This document shows positions 35,779 through 45,268 of a DNA stretch of 64,000 nt, piece by piece. The stretch's first letter is position 1. The number at the start of each line of letters is the position of its first letter. The position numbers were made by a program, and so were the translations under genes. This stretch comes from Luteipulveratus flavus (GTDB lineage: Bacteria; Actinomycetota; Actinomycetes; Actinomycetales; Dermatophilaceae), in the NCBI RefSeq assembly GCF_029439465.1, contig NZ_JAROAV010000024.1, forward strand, positions 186,001 through 250,000, in the 5' to 3' direction. The notes beneath the pieces were generated by a model, which worked only from the letters and a program-made list of their open reading frames with translations, was not told the origin of the DNA and ran no database searches.

Positions 35779-36861
35779 ATGACCACCGAGACCAGCGCGG
35801 CACCAACGATCGATGCGGACCGGCTGATGGCCTTCGTCTTCAAGGCCGTCGACGAGGTCGGAGCCACGCTCAACACCGCCCTCGTCGTCCTGGGCGACAA
35901 GCTCGGCTACTACCGGGCGATGGCGGAGTCGGGACCGACGACGGCGTCACGCCTCGCACAGGACACCGGCACCGACGAGCACTACGCGCGGGAGTGGCTC
36001 AACGCGCAGGCCGCCGGCGGCTACGTCACCTACGACGCCGCGGACGGCAGGTACACCCTCCCGCCGGAGCAGCAGGCGGCGCTGACGGACCCGAGCAGCC
36101 CGGCCTACCTCCCCGGCTTCTTCCAGATCGCCCTCGGCACCGTGCACGGCACCGACCGCATCGTGGCCGCCGCACGCAGCCAGTCCGGAGTGGGCTGGCA
36201 CGAGCACGACGCGGACGTCCACGACGGCTGCGAGCGGTTCTTCCGCACGATGTACAACGCCCACCTGGTGGGCGAGTGGCTGCCGGCCCTGGACGGTGTC
36301 GTGGACAAGCTGGAGCGCGGCGCCCGGGTCGCTGACGTCGGGTGCGGGCACGGCGCGTCCACGATCATCATGGCTCAAGCCTTCCCGCGCTCGACCTTCG
36401 TCGGCTCCGATTACCACGAGGCCTCCGTCGAGCAGGCGCGCGCCCGCGCGCAGCAGGCGGGAGTGGCCGACCGGGTGACGTTCGAGGTGGCCACCGCCCA
36501 GACCTTCTCCGGCAGCGGGTTCGACCTCGTCACGACCTTCGACGCCCTGCACGACATGGGCGACCCCGTCGGGGCCGCTCAGCGGGTGCGCGCATCGCTC
36601 GACCCGGACGGGACCTGGATGGTGGTCGAGCCCATGGCCGGGGACACGGTCGCGGACAACCTCAACCCGGTCGGGCGGGCCTACTACGGCTTCTCCACCC
36701 TCCTGTGCACGCCCGCGTCCCTGGCTCAGGAGGTCGGTCTGGCGCTCGGGACGCAGGCCGGCCCGGCCCGGATCCGCGACGTGGTGACGACGGGCGGGTT
36801 CACCCGGTTCGCCAGCGTGGCGCAGACCCCGTTCAACCGGGTTCTTGAGATCCGCCCCTGA
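35779..36861 (+). CDS. Class I SAM-dependent methyltransferase with winged-helix domain (Rv2258c-like)
   Basis: A 360-residue methyltransferase. The N-terminal 100 residues form a winged-helix dimerisation domain (MAFVFKAVDEVGATLNTALVV). The Rossmann domain has SAM motif I in VADVGCGHGAST (184-194), then FDLVTTFDALHDMGDP and the VEPMAGD segment. The whole length resembles the actinobacterial Rv2258c group; its substrates are unknown and some members have been suggested to act as regulators. The ATG has AAGGAG nine bases upstream. The large LAL regulator is divergent and probably controls it. A glycosyltransferase fragment follows 25 bases downstream. Confidence 0.9.
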   Translation: MTTETSAAPTIDADRLMAFVFKAVDEVGATLNTALVVLGDKLGYYRAMAESGPTTASRLAQDTGTDEHYAREWLNAQAAGGYVTYDAADGRYTLPPEQQAALTDPSSPAYLPGFFQIALGTVHGTDRIVAAARSQSGVGWHEHDADVHDGCERFFRTMYNAHLVGEWLPALDGVVDKLERGARVADVGCGHGASTIIMAQAFPRSTFVGSDYHEASVEQARARAQQAGVADRVTFEVATAQTFSGSGFDLVTTFDALHDMGDPVGAAQRVRASLDPDGTWMVVEPMAGDTVADNLNPVGRAYYGFSTLLCTPASLAQEVGLALGTQAGPARIRDVVTTGGFTRFASVAQTPFNRVLEIRP

Positions 36862-36886
36862 CCGGACGGGGAGGACACTGGTCCCG

Positions 36887-37183
36887 ATGGGTCCTGCGGT
36901 CGAGGTGGCACCGGCCGCCGAGCACGGCACCGTCATGGAGCTCACCGCCTGCCGGACGCCGTTCCTCTACGTCCCGCTACGGCACCACTTCGAGCAGAAC
37001 TTCCACGTCCGGCACCGGCTGGAGCAGTATCACGCCGGGACGATGCTGCCGTACGAGCAGGCAGCCGACCCGGACGCGCTGGCGGCCGCGATCGTCCGGC
37101 ACCTCGGACGCGAGGTCGACTACCTGCCGGTCGAGAGCGACGGAGCCGCGCGCGCGGCCGCGTGGCTGGCCGAGCTCGTCTGA
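36887..37183 (+). pseudogene. C-terminal remnant of a UGT/GT28-like glycosyltransferase
   Basis: A 98-codon open frame that looks like the last quarter of a nucleotide-sugar glycosyltransferase. HGTVMELTACRTPFLYVPLR, then HHFEQNFHVRHRLEQYHAG and DPDALAAAIVRHL resemble the donor-site and C-terminal helices of UGT/MurG-like enzymes, in which a GG precedes the TxxME block. The N-terminal acceptor domain and most of the donor domain are missing. The usual glycine-rich turn just before the block reads AAEHGTV. GGAGG lies twelve bases before the ATG, so expression is possible, but a functional enzyme is unlikely. I infer a gene remnant; a small independent protein cannot be excluded. Confidence 0.55.
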
Positions 37184-37213
37184 GACGCGCGGCTCGACCG
37201 GGGACGAGACCGC

Positions 37214-37993
37214 TCAGCGCAGCAGCACGTAGCCGTGCAGCAGCACGAGCAGCACGGGCTGGTGGAGGAGGTAGATCGCCAGCGTGTGACGGCCCAGGAA
37301 GGCCAGTGCACCGCCGGCCCCCCGCTCGGGACGCCAGGACGCGAGCCGCTCCTCGGTCGCCGACCCCTGCAGGGACCGCATCACGAGCACACCGGCCAGG
37401 GTGAGCGCGAGCATCGGCAGCAGCGGCGCGCTGTCGATGGTCGGACGGACGCCCTCGGTGAGGCCGGTCCAGGACCACCAGCGGGAGTCGCCGGGGATCG
37501 TGACCAGCTGCGGGAGCGCGACCGCGAGACCGATCGCGCCGACGGCGGTGGCGCGCGAGGCGTGGACGAACGGCAGCGCCAGCACCGAGCTCACCGCGAT
37601 GGCGTGCAGGATGCCGAAGGACACCCACTGGTGAGGGAGGAAGAGGTACGTCGCGACGCTGACGAGAACGGCGTACCCGACCAGCTGCACCTCGCGCCGC
37701 CAGAAGGACGCCGCCCGGAAGCGCTCGCGGTGCGCCAGCACCAGGCTCACCCCGACCAGCAGCAGGAAGGTGCCGGCGATCGTGTGCGAGATCGCCCGCC
37801 CCCAAGGGGTGCTGCCGATGTGGGTGCCGATGAGGTCCAGCGAGCCCAGGTCCCAGGTCAGGTGGAACGCGATGACCGCGAGGATCGCGACCCCGCGGAC
37901 GACGTCGACGGCAACCAGACGGGTCGCGGTGGTGGACGCGGGACGGCGGCGGGCGGTCAGAGTCATCCTGGGTCGGACTCGGGTCGGCTCCAT
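37214..37993 (-). CDS. Membrane protein of the heparan-alpha-glucosaminide N-acetyltransferase (DUF1624) family
   Basis: A 259-residue polytopic membrane protein with about seven hydrophobic segments. It opens with LVAVDVVRGVAILAVIAFHLTWDLG, the hallmark N-terminal helix of HGSNAT-type acyltransferases with the catalytic-position histidine, and ends with FLGRHTLAIYLLHQPVLLVLL. Such proteins acetylate sugars of surface polymers, but the substrate here is unknown. The ATG with GGGAG five bases upstream is preferred to the ATG six codons earlier. It is 24 bases behind nusB and convergent with the glycosyltransferase remnant. Confidence 0.85.
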   Translation of the reverse strand: MEPTRVRPRMTLTARRRPASTTATRLVAVDVVRGVAILAVIAFHLTWDLGSLDLIGTHIGSTPWGRAISHTIAGTFLLLVGVSLVLAHRERFRAASFWRREVQLVGYAVLVSVATYLFLPHQWVSFGILHAIAVSSVLALPFVHASRATAVGAIGLAVALPQLVTIPGDSRWWSWTGLTEGVRPTIDSAPLLPMLALTLAGVLVMRSLQGSATEERLASWRPERGAGGALAFLGRHTLAIYLLHQPVLLVLLHGYVLLR

Positions 37994-38017
37994 CTGGCTC
38001 CCTCGCGGCATCGCGCG

Positions 38018-38434
38018 TCAGACCAGGGTCGGCTTGACCTCGGCCAGGCGCGCGAGGAGGCCGTTGACGAACGAGGGCGACTCGTCGGTCGACAGCTCGG
38101 TGGCCAGCGCGACCGCCTCGGAGATGACGACGGCGTCCGGCACGTCGTCCTCGTACAGCAGCTCGTACGTCGCGACGCGCAGCAGGGCGCGGTCGACCGC
38201 GGGCATGCGCTCCAGGGGCCAGCCCTGGGAGTAGGTCGTCAGCGCCTCGTTGATCGGGTGCCACTTGCCGACGACCCCGCGCACGAGCTCACCGGTGTAC
38301 GCCGGCAGTGGCGCCGGCGTCACCGGTGCGACCACCCGCTCGTCCAGCAGCGTCACGGCGTTCACGCCGCGCTGCTCGGCCTCGAAGAGCAGGTCGAGGG
38401 CCCTCTTACGGGCCTTGGTCCGAGCGGAGGCCAT
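38018..38434 (-). CDS. nusB: Transcription antitermination factor NusB
   Basis: Binds boxA RNA with ribosomal protein S10 to support antitermination in rRNA operons. The 138-residue all-helical protein shows ARKRALDLLFEAEQRG, AYTGELVRGVV and VDRALLRVATYELLYEDDVPDAVVISEAVALA, the family signature, with SFVNGLLA near the end. It lies three bases after efp, the standard actinobacterial order. Confidence 0.96.
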   Translation of the reverse strand: MASARTKARKRALDLLFEAEQRGVNAVTLLDERVVAPVTPAPLPAYTGELVRGVVGKWHPINEALTTYSQGWPLERMPAVDRALLRVATYELLYEDDVPDAVVISEAVALATELSTDESPSFVNGLLARLAEVKPTLV

Positions 38435-38437
38435 GGG

Positions 38438-38998
38438 TCAGCTGACCCGGCCGAGGTAGGAGCCGTCGCGGGTGTCGACCTTGACCTTGGTGCCCTGCTC
38501 GAGGAACAGCGGGACCTGGATCTCGGCGCCGGTCTCCAGGGTCGCCGGCTTGCTGCCGCCGGTGGAGCGGTCGCCCTGCAGGCCCGGCTCGGTGTGCGCG
38601 ATCTCCAGCACGACCGAGGCGGGGAGCTCGACGTACAGGACCGTGCCCTCGTGCTGGGCGACGATCGCCTCCTGGTTCTCCAGCAGGTAGTTCGCGACGG
38701 TGCCGACCGTGGCCTCGGGGATGTGGATCTGGTCGTACGTCTTGGTGTCCATGAAGACGTAGTCCGTGCCGTCCTTGTACAGGTACTGCATGTCGGAGCG
38801 GTCGACGCTCGCCGTCACGACCTTGACGCCCGCGTTGAAGGTCTTGTCGACGACCTTGCCCGAGAGGACGTTCTTGAGCTTGGTACGGACGAAGGCCGGG
38901 CCCTTGCCCGGCTTGACGTGCTGGAACTCGACGACGGACCACAGCTGGCCCTCCAGGTTGAGCACCAGGCCGTTCTTCAGGTCGTTCGTGCTTGCCAC
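38438..38998 (-). CDS. efp: Translation elongation factor P
   Basis: Relieves ribosome stalling at polyproline. The 186 residues comprise a KOW-like N-terminal domain and two OB domains; the tip loop reads [12 protein letters not shown] with Lys32. This PGKGP loop is the actinobacterial subfamily in which the lysine is reported to work without modification, consistent with no epm-type gene here. It heads the efp-nusB pair, with a divergent gene 188 bases away. Confidence 0.97.
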   Translation of the reverse strand: MASTNDLKNGLVLNLEGQLWSVVEFQHVKPGKGPAFVRTKLKNVLSGKVVDKTFNAGVKVVTASVDRSDMQYLYKDGTDYVFMDTKTYDQIHIPEATVGTVANYLLENQEAIVAQHEGTVLYVELPASVVLEIAHTEPGLQGDRSTGGSKPATLETGAEIQVPLFLEQGTKVKVDTRDGSYLGRVS

Positions 38999-39186
38999 GC
39001 GTTCATCTCTCTCGTACGCCGGGAGGGCACCGGCGCGGGCCTCGGCCCGGGCATGACGGCACCCGTACAGATCTGGGGTTTCCGGTCGAGTCTACCGGCT
39101 CGCTCGGGTGGAGGGGTACGCGCGCGGCCCGGCGCCGAGCGGACGGCGAATGGCGTGGCGTACGGATCGGGGCCAGACTGCGCGGC

Positions 39187-40761
39187 ATGACGAAGTGGTC
39201 CCGAGCGCTGTCCGCCGTCCCGCTGCTCGCCACGGCGGGCCTGGCCGCCTGGGACATGACCCAGAAGAAGCACGCCCTGCTGCGCAACTTCCCGGTGATC
39301 GGCCACGGCCGCTACCTGCTGGAGAAGATCGGCCCCGAGCTGCGGCAGTACATCATCACCAGCAACGACGCGGAGCGGCCGTTCAGCCGCGACCAGCGCA
39401 GCTGGATCTACGCCTCGTCCAAGGGCGAGAACAACTACTTCGGCTTCGGTACCGACGACGACATGGAGGACAACGTCGGGTACCCGGTCATCAAGCACCG
39501 CACCTTCACCGCCACGCCGCCGCCCAGCGGCTCGCACACCGCCGACGACGTCGTCCTGCCCGGCGCCAAGGTCCTCGGCGGCCCGCGCGGGCGTCGGAAG
39601 GCCTTCCGGCCGGGCTCGGTCGTCAACGTCTCGGCGATGAGCTTCGGGTCCCTGTCCGGACCGGCGGTCGAGGCGATCAACCAGGGTGTGCGGCTGGCCG
39701 GTGCCCTGCACAACACCGGCGAGGGCGGGCTGTCGCGGCACCACCGCCAGGGCGGCGACCTGGTCCTGCAGATCGGCACCGGCTACTTCGGCTGCCGGGA
39801 CGAGCGCGGCAGGTTCGACCTGGGGCTGCTCAAGGAGGTCGTGGCGAGCGCGCCGGTCAGGGCCATCGAGGTCAAGCTGAGCCAGGGCGCCAAGCCCGGC
39901 CTCGGCGGCGTGCTGCCCGCGGCCAAGCTCACCTCCGAGATCGCGCAGATCCGCGGTGTTCCGCTGGGCCACGACGTGGTGAGCCCGTCCCGGCACGCGG
40001 AGTTCACCGACATCGACTCGATGCTGGACTGGATCGAGCGCATCGCCGACGAGACCGGCCTGCCCGTCGGGATCAAGTCCGCGGTGGGCGACCTCGGCTT
40101 CTGGGACGACCTCGTCGAGCAGATGGCCCGTGGTGACCGCGGCGTCGACTTCGTCACCGTCGACGGCGGCGAGGGCGGGACGGGCGCCGCACCGCTGGTG
40201 TTCAGCGACGCCGTCGCGCTGCCGTACTTCGTCGCGTTCACGCGGGTGTACGGCCGGTTCGCCCGCGCGGGTCTGACCGACGAGGTGACCTTCATCGGCT
40301 CCGGCAAGCTCGGGCTGCCCAAGGCGGCGACGATGGCCTTCGCGCTCGGGGCCGACCTGGTCAACGTGGCCCGCGAGGCGATGCTGTCGATCGGCTGCAT
40401 CCAGTCGCAGAAGTGCCACACCGACACCTGCCCCACCGGCGTCGCGACGCAGAACCCGTGGCTGGTCCGCGGCCTGGACCCGGCCCTGAAGTCGGTGCGC
40501 CTCGCGACCTACCTGCGCACCCTGCGGCGTGACCTGCTCAAGGTGTCCGAGGCCGTGGGCGTGCTGCACCCCGGCCTGATCGACCCGGACGACATCGAGC
40601 TGCTCGAGGGGACCCGGCACGGTGTGCCACTGCGTGAGGTGTACGGCTACGAGCCGGGATGGGGCCGCCTCGGCGACGCTGTCGCACAAGAGATCAGCGC
40701 GCTGATGACGGGCACGGCACCCGTCGGCGGATCGGCAGCGCCCTCGGCCACGGCGGATTAG
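39187..40761 (+). CDS. FMN-binding glutamate synthase-like protein
   Basis: A 524-residue protein with one N-terminal hydrophobic helix (about 8-24) and a barrel like the FMN/synthase domain of GltB. Visible blocks are VNVSAMSFGSLSGPAVEAIN, NTGEGGLSRHH, EVKLSQGAKPGLGG, VTVDGGEGGTGAAP and an iron-sulfur segment CIQSQKCHTDTCPTGVATQ with the three cysteines of a 3Fe-4S centre. It lacks the glutaminase domain of true glutamate synthase, so it cannot use glutamine by itself. Such stand-alone proteins are common and of uncertain substrate. It is on the plus strand between efp and aroB, and its stop overlaps the stop of the following regulator. Confidence 0.88.
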   Translation: MTKWSRALSAVPLLATAGLAAWDMTQKKHALLRNFPVIGHGRYLLEKIGPELRQYIITSNDAERPFSRDQRSWIYASSKGENNYFGFGTDDDMEDNVGYPVIKHRTFTATPPPSGSHTADDVVLPGAKVLGGPRGRRKAFRPGSVVNVSAMSFGSLSGPAVEAINQGVRLAGALHNTGEGGLSRHHRQGGDLVLQIGTGYFGCRDERGRFDLGLLKEVVASAPVRAIEVKLSQGAKPGLGGVLPAAKLTSEIAQIRGVPLGHDVVSPSRHAEFTDIDSMLDWIERIADETGLPVGIKSAVGDLGFWDDLVEQMARGDRGVDFVTVDGGEGGTGAAPLVFSDAVALPYFVAFTRVYGRFARAGLTDEVTFIGSGKLGLPKAATMAFALGADLVNVAREAMLSIGCIQSQKCHTDTCPTGVATQNPWLVRGLDPALKSVRLATYLRTLRRDLLKVSEAVGVLHPGLIDPDDIELLEGTRHGVPLREVYGYEPGWGRLGDAVAQEISALMTGTAPVGGSAAPSATAD

Positions 40762-41510
40762 CGCCCGTCCAGCCAGCGCGCCCACGCCACGCCGAGCTCG
40801 AGCCGGCTCCGGGTCCCGAACGCCGCGGCGAGCTCGGCCACATCCGCGCGCACCGTCCGGCTGGTGATACCGAGGACCCGCGCCACGGACTCGTCGCCGG
40901 CACCTTGCGCCAGCAGCGCCATGATCCGCAGCTGGCGGTACGTCGGCGCGATTGCCTTCGACCGCCAGGACGGCTGGATCGGCACGGAGATCTCCGCGAG
41001 GCGGTCCAGGTACCGGTTCGCCGAGCGCACCACGCTGCGGTCCGTCGCGACGATGAGCGCCGGGTCGTTGCGGCCCGTGCCCACGAGGACGATGCGCCGG
41101 TCGAGCACGGTGAGTGAGAGTGGGGTCCGCGGCGCCTTGGCGAGCGAACCCACGGCGTTCGGGCCGGCCAGGTATGCGTCCGTGTAGGCGGGGGCGAACC
41201 CGTCCATCCGGACCCCGCGGGCCAGCGACCGGGCGTTGAGCATAGTCGAGTGCTCGCTCGAGTAGCTTCGGGGAATGCGGGAAACCCGTCTCAGCGAGTC
41301 CCGGCATCCAGGCTCGAGTGACGCCATCCCCCGATCGGCCTCGTGCTCGCCCATCCAGATGGCGTCAATGCCCGAGATGTCAGCCGCGGACCGCTCGCAG
41401 AGCAGCGGGTGCGTCGACGGCACCGCCTCCGGCGTCTCCAGGGTCGCCGCGATAGCGATCGTCTCGCGCAGGAACGGCATCGGCGCCTTCAGGGCGCTCT
41501 CGTCGGTCAC
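40758..41510 (-). CDS. LuxR-type HTH regulator, single-domain
   Basis: A 250-residue transcriptional regulator. The C-terminal helix-turn-helix (about 205-248) reads LRIMALLAQGAGDESVARVLGITSRTVRADVAELAAAFGTRSR, the LuxR/NarL pattern. The N-terminal part (about 1-190) has no recognised receiver or ATPase domain; it resembles the sensor part of actinobacterial TrmB/LuxR-like regulators. The GTG start has GGAGG four bases upstream. The gene lies 31 bases behind aroB on the same strand, so it may be co-transcribed. Its stop overlaps that of the convergent FMN protein (TTAG). Target genes are unknown. Confidence 0.75.
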   Translation of the reverse strand: MTDESALKAPMPFLRETIAIAATLETPEAVPSTHPLLCERSAADISGIDAIWMGEHEADRGMASLEPGCRDSLRRVSRIPRSYSSEHSTMLNARSLARGVRMDGFAPAYTDAYLAGPNAVGSLAKAPRTPLSLTVLDRRIVLVGTGRNDPALIVATDRSVVRSANRYLDRLAEISVPIQPSWRSKAIAPTYRQLRIMALLAQGAGDESVARVLGITSRTVRADVAELAAAFGTRSRLELGVAWARWLDGR

Positions 41511-41541
41511 GCGTCCTCCACCACAGGTCGCTGTCCCCTCG

Positions 41542-42618
41542 CTATCGCTGCGCCCGCACTGCCTCGAAGGCCGACCGCAGCTGCGCGCCGGTCGGGCCTT
41601 CCAGACGCGTGGGCCGGGCGACGCTCTCGAGCACGACGAAGCGCAGCAGCGAGCCCCGCGACTTCTTGTCGCGGCGCATGGCCGTGAGCAGGGCCTCCCA
41701 CGACCCGCCGTCGTACGAGGTCGGCAGCCCGACCGATCGCAGCACCTCCCGGTGCCGCTCGACGACGCCGCGGTCCAGCACGCCGGCGGCGGCGCCGAGC
41801 TCGGCCACGTAGACCATGCCGACGGAGACGGCCTCCCCGTGCCGCCAGGTGTACGCCTCGACCTGCTCGATCGCATGCCCGAAGGTGTGCCCGTAGTTGA
41901 GGATCTCGCGCAGCGAGGACTCGCGCAGGTCCTGGGAGACGACCTCGGCCTTGACCGCGACCGCGCGCTCGACGAGCTCGCGCAGCACCGGGCCGTCGAC
42001 GTCGAGAGCGGCTGACGGGTCGGCCTCCACCAGCTCCAGGATGCGCGGGTCGGCGATGAACCCGCACTTGATCACCTCGGCCAGGCCGGCGACCAGGTCG
42101 GCGCGCGGCAGCGTCCGGAGGGTCCAGAGGTCCGCGAGCACACCGGCCGGCGGATGGAACGCGCCGACGAGGTTCTTGCCCTCGGGGGTATTGATGCCGG
42201 TCTTGCCGCCGACCGCGGCGTCGACCATGCCCAGCAGCGTCGTCGGGACCTGCACGACCGGTACGCCGCGCAGCCAGGTGGCCGCCACGAACCCGGCGAG
42301 ATCGGTGGTCGCTCCCCCGCCGAGGCCGACGACCACGTCGGTCCGGGTGAACCCGCGCCGCCCGAGCAGCGACCAGAGCCCTGCAGCGACGTCAGCGGTC
42401 TTGGCCCGCTCGGCGTCCGGGACCTCGGCGTCGACGACCTCCAGCCCGGCCGCCTCCAGCGCCGTCCGGACCGCGTCGGCCGGGCCGGGAAGGCTCGGTG
42501 CGCGGACGAGGAGGACCCGCTCGGCACGCTCACCGACCAGACCGGGCAGGTCCGCCCAGGCGTCCTCGCCGATCACCACGTCGTAGTCGTCACCGACACG
42601 GACGATCGTGCGGCTCAC
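41542..42618 (-). CDS. aroB: 3-dehydroquinate synthase
   Basis: Second shikimate step, converting DAHP to 3-dehydroquinate with NAD and a divalent metal. The 358 residues carry VVVGLGGGATTDLAGFVAATW, the substrate block VPTTLLGMVDAAVGGKTGINTPEGKN, and the metal ligands in NYGHTFGHAIE. ATGA overlap joins it to aroK. Only the linked quadruplet aroE-aroC-aroK-aroB is here; aroA, aroD and aroG are elsewhere. Confidence 0.97.
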   Translation of the reverse strand: MSRTIVRVGDDYDVVIGEDAWADLPGLVGERAERVLLVRAPSLPGPADAVRTALEAAGLEVVDAEVPDAERAKTADVAAGLWSLLGRRGFTRTDVVVGLGGGATTDLAGFVAATWLRGVPVVQVPTTLLGMVDAAVGGKTGINTPEGKNLVGAFHPPAGVLADLWTLRTLPRADLVAGLAEVIKCGFIADPRILELVEADPSAALDVDGPVLRELVERAVAVKAEVVSQDLRESSLREILNYGHTFGHAIEQVEAYTWRHGEAVSVGMVYVAELGAAAGVLDRGVVERHREVLRSVGLPTSYDGGSWEALLTAMRRDKKSRGSLLRFVVLESVARPTRLEGPTGAQLRSAFEAVRAQR

Positions 42619-43145
42619 GGGGTCTCCCGCAGGACCCGCGCGATCTCCTCGGCGACGACGTCCGCGGGCTTCCCCGCGGTGTCGACCCGGTGGCCGGAGA
42701 GCCCCTCGTAGGTCGGGCGACGCTCTCTCATCAGCCGGGTCCAGGTCGCCCGCGGGTTCACCGCCAGGAGCGGCCGGGTGCCGTCCAGCCCGATCCGAGG
42801 CGCCGCGTCCGTGATCGACACGTCGAGGAAGACGACGGTGTGGCCCGACAGCGCCTCGGCCACCGGCTCCTGCATGGGGGCGCCCCCACCGAGGGCCACC
42901 ACACCGGCCTCCGTGGCCAGGGCAGCGCGTACCGCGTCGGCCTCCAGGGCGCGGAAGGCGGGCTCACCGTCCTCGACGAAGATCTCCGAGATGCTGCGAC
43001 CCGTGCCGGCCTCCACGGCTTCGTCGGTGTCGACGAAGGACACGCCCAGACGTTCGGCCAGGGCGCGGCCGGTCGTCGTCTTGCCAGACCCGGGCGGACC
43101 GATCAGGACCACGAGTGGACGGCTGGGGTCCGCCGCTGCGCTCAC
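42615..43145 (-). CDS. aroK: Shikimate kinase
   Basis: Phosphorylates shikimate. The 176-residue kinase has the P-loop [20 protein letters not shown], the shikimate-binding [19 protein letters not shown] and VALGGGAPM. The start is the GTG overlapping the aroC stop as GTGA; a GTG one codon upstream cannot be excluded. It sits between aroC and aroB. Confidence 0.95.
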   Translation of the reverse strand: MSAAADPSRPLVVLIGPPGSGKTTTGRALAERLGVSFVDTDEAVEAGTGRSISEIFVEDGEPAFRALEADAVRAALATEAGVVALGGGAPMQEPVAEALSGHTVVFLDVSITDAAPRIGLDGTRPLLAVNPRATWTRLMRERRPTYEGLSGHRVDTAGKPADVVAEEIARVLRETP

Positions 43146-44362
43146 CACGACCTCATCCCCTCCGGCACCCCGTCGAGGTAGCCGGCAAGGTTGCGCCGCG
43201 ACTCCGTCACGGAGTCGCCGCCGAACTTCTCCAGGCAGGCCTGCGCGATGACCAGCGCCACCATCGCCTCCGCGACCACCCCCGCCGCCGGGACGGCGCA
43301 GACGTCCGATCGCTGGTGGATCGCCGTCGCCTCCTCGCCCGTGGCCACGTCCACCGTCCGCAGCGCGCGCGGCACCGTGCTGATCGGCTTCATCGCAGCC
43401 CGCACCCGGAGCACGTCGCCGGTGGACATGCCGCCTTCGGTCCCGCCCGCCCGGTTGGAGCTGCGCCGGATCACGCCGTCGTCGCGCGTCATCTCGTCGT
43501 GGGCGGCCGAGCCGCGGCGCGCGGCCGTGGTGAACCCGTCGCCCACCTCGACGCCCTTGATCGCCTGGATGCTCATCAGCGCGCCGGCCAGCCGTGCGTC
43601 CAGCCGCCGGTCCCAGTGGACGTGCGACCCGAGCCCGGGCGGCAGACCGTAGGCGAGCACCTCGACGACGCCGCCCAGGGTGTCGCCGTCCTTCTTCGCG
43701 GCGTCCACCTCGGCGACCATCGCGCGCGAGCCGTCGGCGTCGAGCGTGCGCACCGGATCGGCGTCCAGGCGGTCGACGTCGTCCGGCCCCGGCAGCGGCG
43801 CGTCGTCCGACACCGACGCCGTACCGATCGAGACGGTGTGCGAGACCAGCCGGACGCCGTACGCCTCCTGCAGGAAGCGCGCCGCGACCTCGCCCAGCGC
43901 CACCCGTGCCGCCGTCTCTCGGGCCGAGGCACGCTCCAGGACGGGTCGCGCCTCGCCGAACCCGTACTTCTGCATACCGACCAGGTCGGCGTGGCCGGGC
44001 CGCGGCCGGGTCAGCGGACGGTTGCGAGCGAGCTCCTTCTCGGCGCCCACGTCGTTCGCGGCGGCCAGGTCGGTCGGCTCGACGGGGTCCGGGCTCATCA
44101 CGGTCTCCCACTTGGGCCACTCGGTGTTGGCGATGTGCACCGCAACCGGGCCGCCGATGGTCTCCCCGTGCCGCACCCCGCCCAGGAAGTCGACCTGGTC
44201 CTTCTCGAACGACATCCGTGCCCCCCGGCCGTAGCCCAGCCGGCGGCGGGCCAGGGCGCCCTGGAGGTCGGAGGTGGTCACGTGCACGCCGGCGGGCAGC
44301 CCCTCGAGCACGGCCACGAGAGCGGGGCCGTGGGACTCACCGGCAGTCAACCAACGCAGCAT
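43142..44362 (-). CDS. aroC: Chorismate synthase
   Basis: Makes chorismate from EPSP using reduced FMN as a catalyst. The 406 residues contain the signatures [56 protein letters not shown] and [15 protein letters not shown]. Length and order are standard. The gene lies 45 bases downstream of aroE and overlaps aroK. Confidence 0.97.
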   Translation of the reverse strand: MLRWLTAGESHGPALVAVLEGLPAGVHVTTSDLQGALARRRLGYGRGARMSFEKDQVDFLGGVRHGETIGGPVAVHIANTEWPKWETVMSPDPVEPTDLAAANDVGAEKELARNRPLTRPRPGHADLVGMQKYGFGEARPVLERASARETAARVALGEVAARFLQEAYGVRLVSHTVSIGTASVSDDAPLPGPDDVDRLDADPVRTLDADGSRAMVAEVDAAKKDGDTLGGVVEVLAYGLPPGLGSHVHWDRRLDARLAGALMSIQAIKGVEVGDGFTTAARRGSAAHDEMTRDDGVIRRSSNRAGGTEGGMSTGDVLRVRAAMKPISTVPRALRTVDVATGEEATAIHQRSDVCAVPAAGVVAEAMVALVIAQACLEKFGGDSVTESRRNLAGYLDGVPEGMRSW

Positions 44363-44407
44363 GCTCGCGATCCTGCCACGGGGCCGGTGGCGGCCCGGCG
44401 GGCGCCC

Positions 44408-45268
44408 TCAGCCTGAGACAGCGGCCCGACCGACCGTCTGCATCTGCTCCAGCGGCGCGGGCTTGCCGGTCATCAGGGTGAACTGGTCGGCCGCCTGGTG
44501 GACGAGCATCTCGATTCCGCCGACGACGACGGTCCCGCGCGCGGCGAGCACCTGGGCGAGGACCGTCGGCCAGCCGTCGTACACCACGTCCAGCAGCACC
44601 TGACCGTGCGGCGCGTCCCGGTCGATCGCCCCGCTCTCGACCGCCGCGCCGACCGCGCGGGCCAGACCGTCCGAGGCCCGCGCTGGGGTGGTGCTGACCA
44701 CGACGTCCGCATCGGCCCACGCCGCGATCGCCTCGGTGCCGACGACGATGCGCACGTCGAGGCCGTGGTCGCGGGCCTGGGCGAGCGTGCTCTCCCGAGG
44801 CACGTCGCGGACCACGAACGTCACCTCACGCACCTGGAGGCGTGCGAGGGCCGCGAGGACCGAGCGGGCGGTCGCTCCCGAACCGAGCACCGTCGCCCTG
44901 CGCGCCGGGCGGACCCTGCCCACGCCCGCGGCGGCCAGCGCAGCGCGGACACCCTCGACATCGGTGTTGTCCGCGCGCCACCTGCCGTCCGCCCGCCGCA
45001 GGAGCGTGTTGGCCGCGCCGACCTGCAGGGCGAGCGCTGTCGAGTCGGCCGCGACCAGCAACGCCTCCTCCTTCAGGGGCATCGTCAGCGACAGCCCTCG
45101 CCACTGCGGCCCGAGGCCGAGCACGAAGTCGGCCAGACCGTCGCGCCTCACCTCGTACGCGTCGTACGTCCACTCGCTCAGCCCGCTGCACTCGTAGGCC
45201 GTGCGGTGCAGCAGCGGCGACAACGAGTGCGAGACGGGTGATCCCAGGACCGCCGCGCGCGCGTGCAT
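44408..45268 (-). CDS. aroE: Shikimate dehydrogenase
   Basis: Reduces 3-dehydroshikimate. The 286 residues have the substrate domain with AVLGSPVSHSLSPLLH and the catalytic lysine in LSLTMPLKEEAL, the DNTDVEG segment, and the NADP Rossmann fold starting VLGSGATARS. This last segment reads VLGSGATARS rather than the more usual GxGGAxRA, as in several actinobacterial enzymes. The ATG overlaps the mltG stop by one base, so a longer start inside mltG is not used. Confidence 0.93.
   Translation of the reverse strand: MHARAAVLGSPVSHSLSPLLHRTAYECSGLSEWTYDAYEVRRDGLADFVLGLGPQWRGLSLTMPLKEEALLVAADSTALALQVGAANTLLRRADGRWRADNTDVEGVRAALAAAGVGRVRPARRATVLGSGATARSVLAALARLQVREVTFVVRDVPRESTLAQARDHGLDVRIVVGTEAIAAWADADVVVSTTPARASDGLARAVGAAVESGAIDRDAPHGQVLLDVVYDGWPTVLAQVLAARGTVVVGGIEMLVHQAADQFTLMTGKPAPLEQMQTVGRAAVSG

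Noticed and set aside
32904-36335. Very long plus-strand open frame (over 1100 codons) opposite the LAL regulator
   Set aside because: It is an antisense shadow caused by high GC: composition is Arg/Gly/Pro-rich without domains, and the minus-strand frame has a clear ATPase and HTH.
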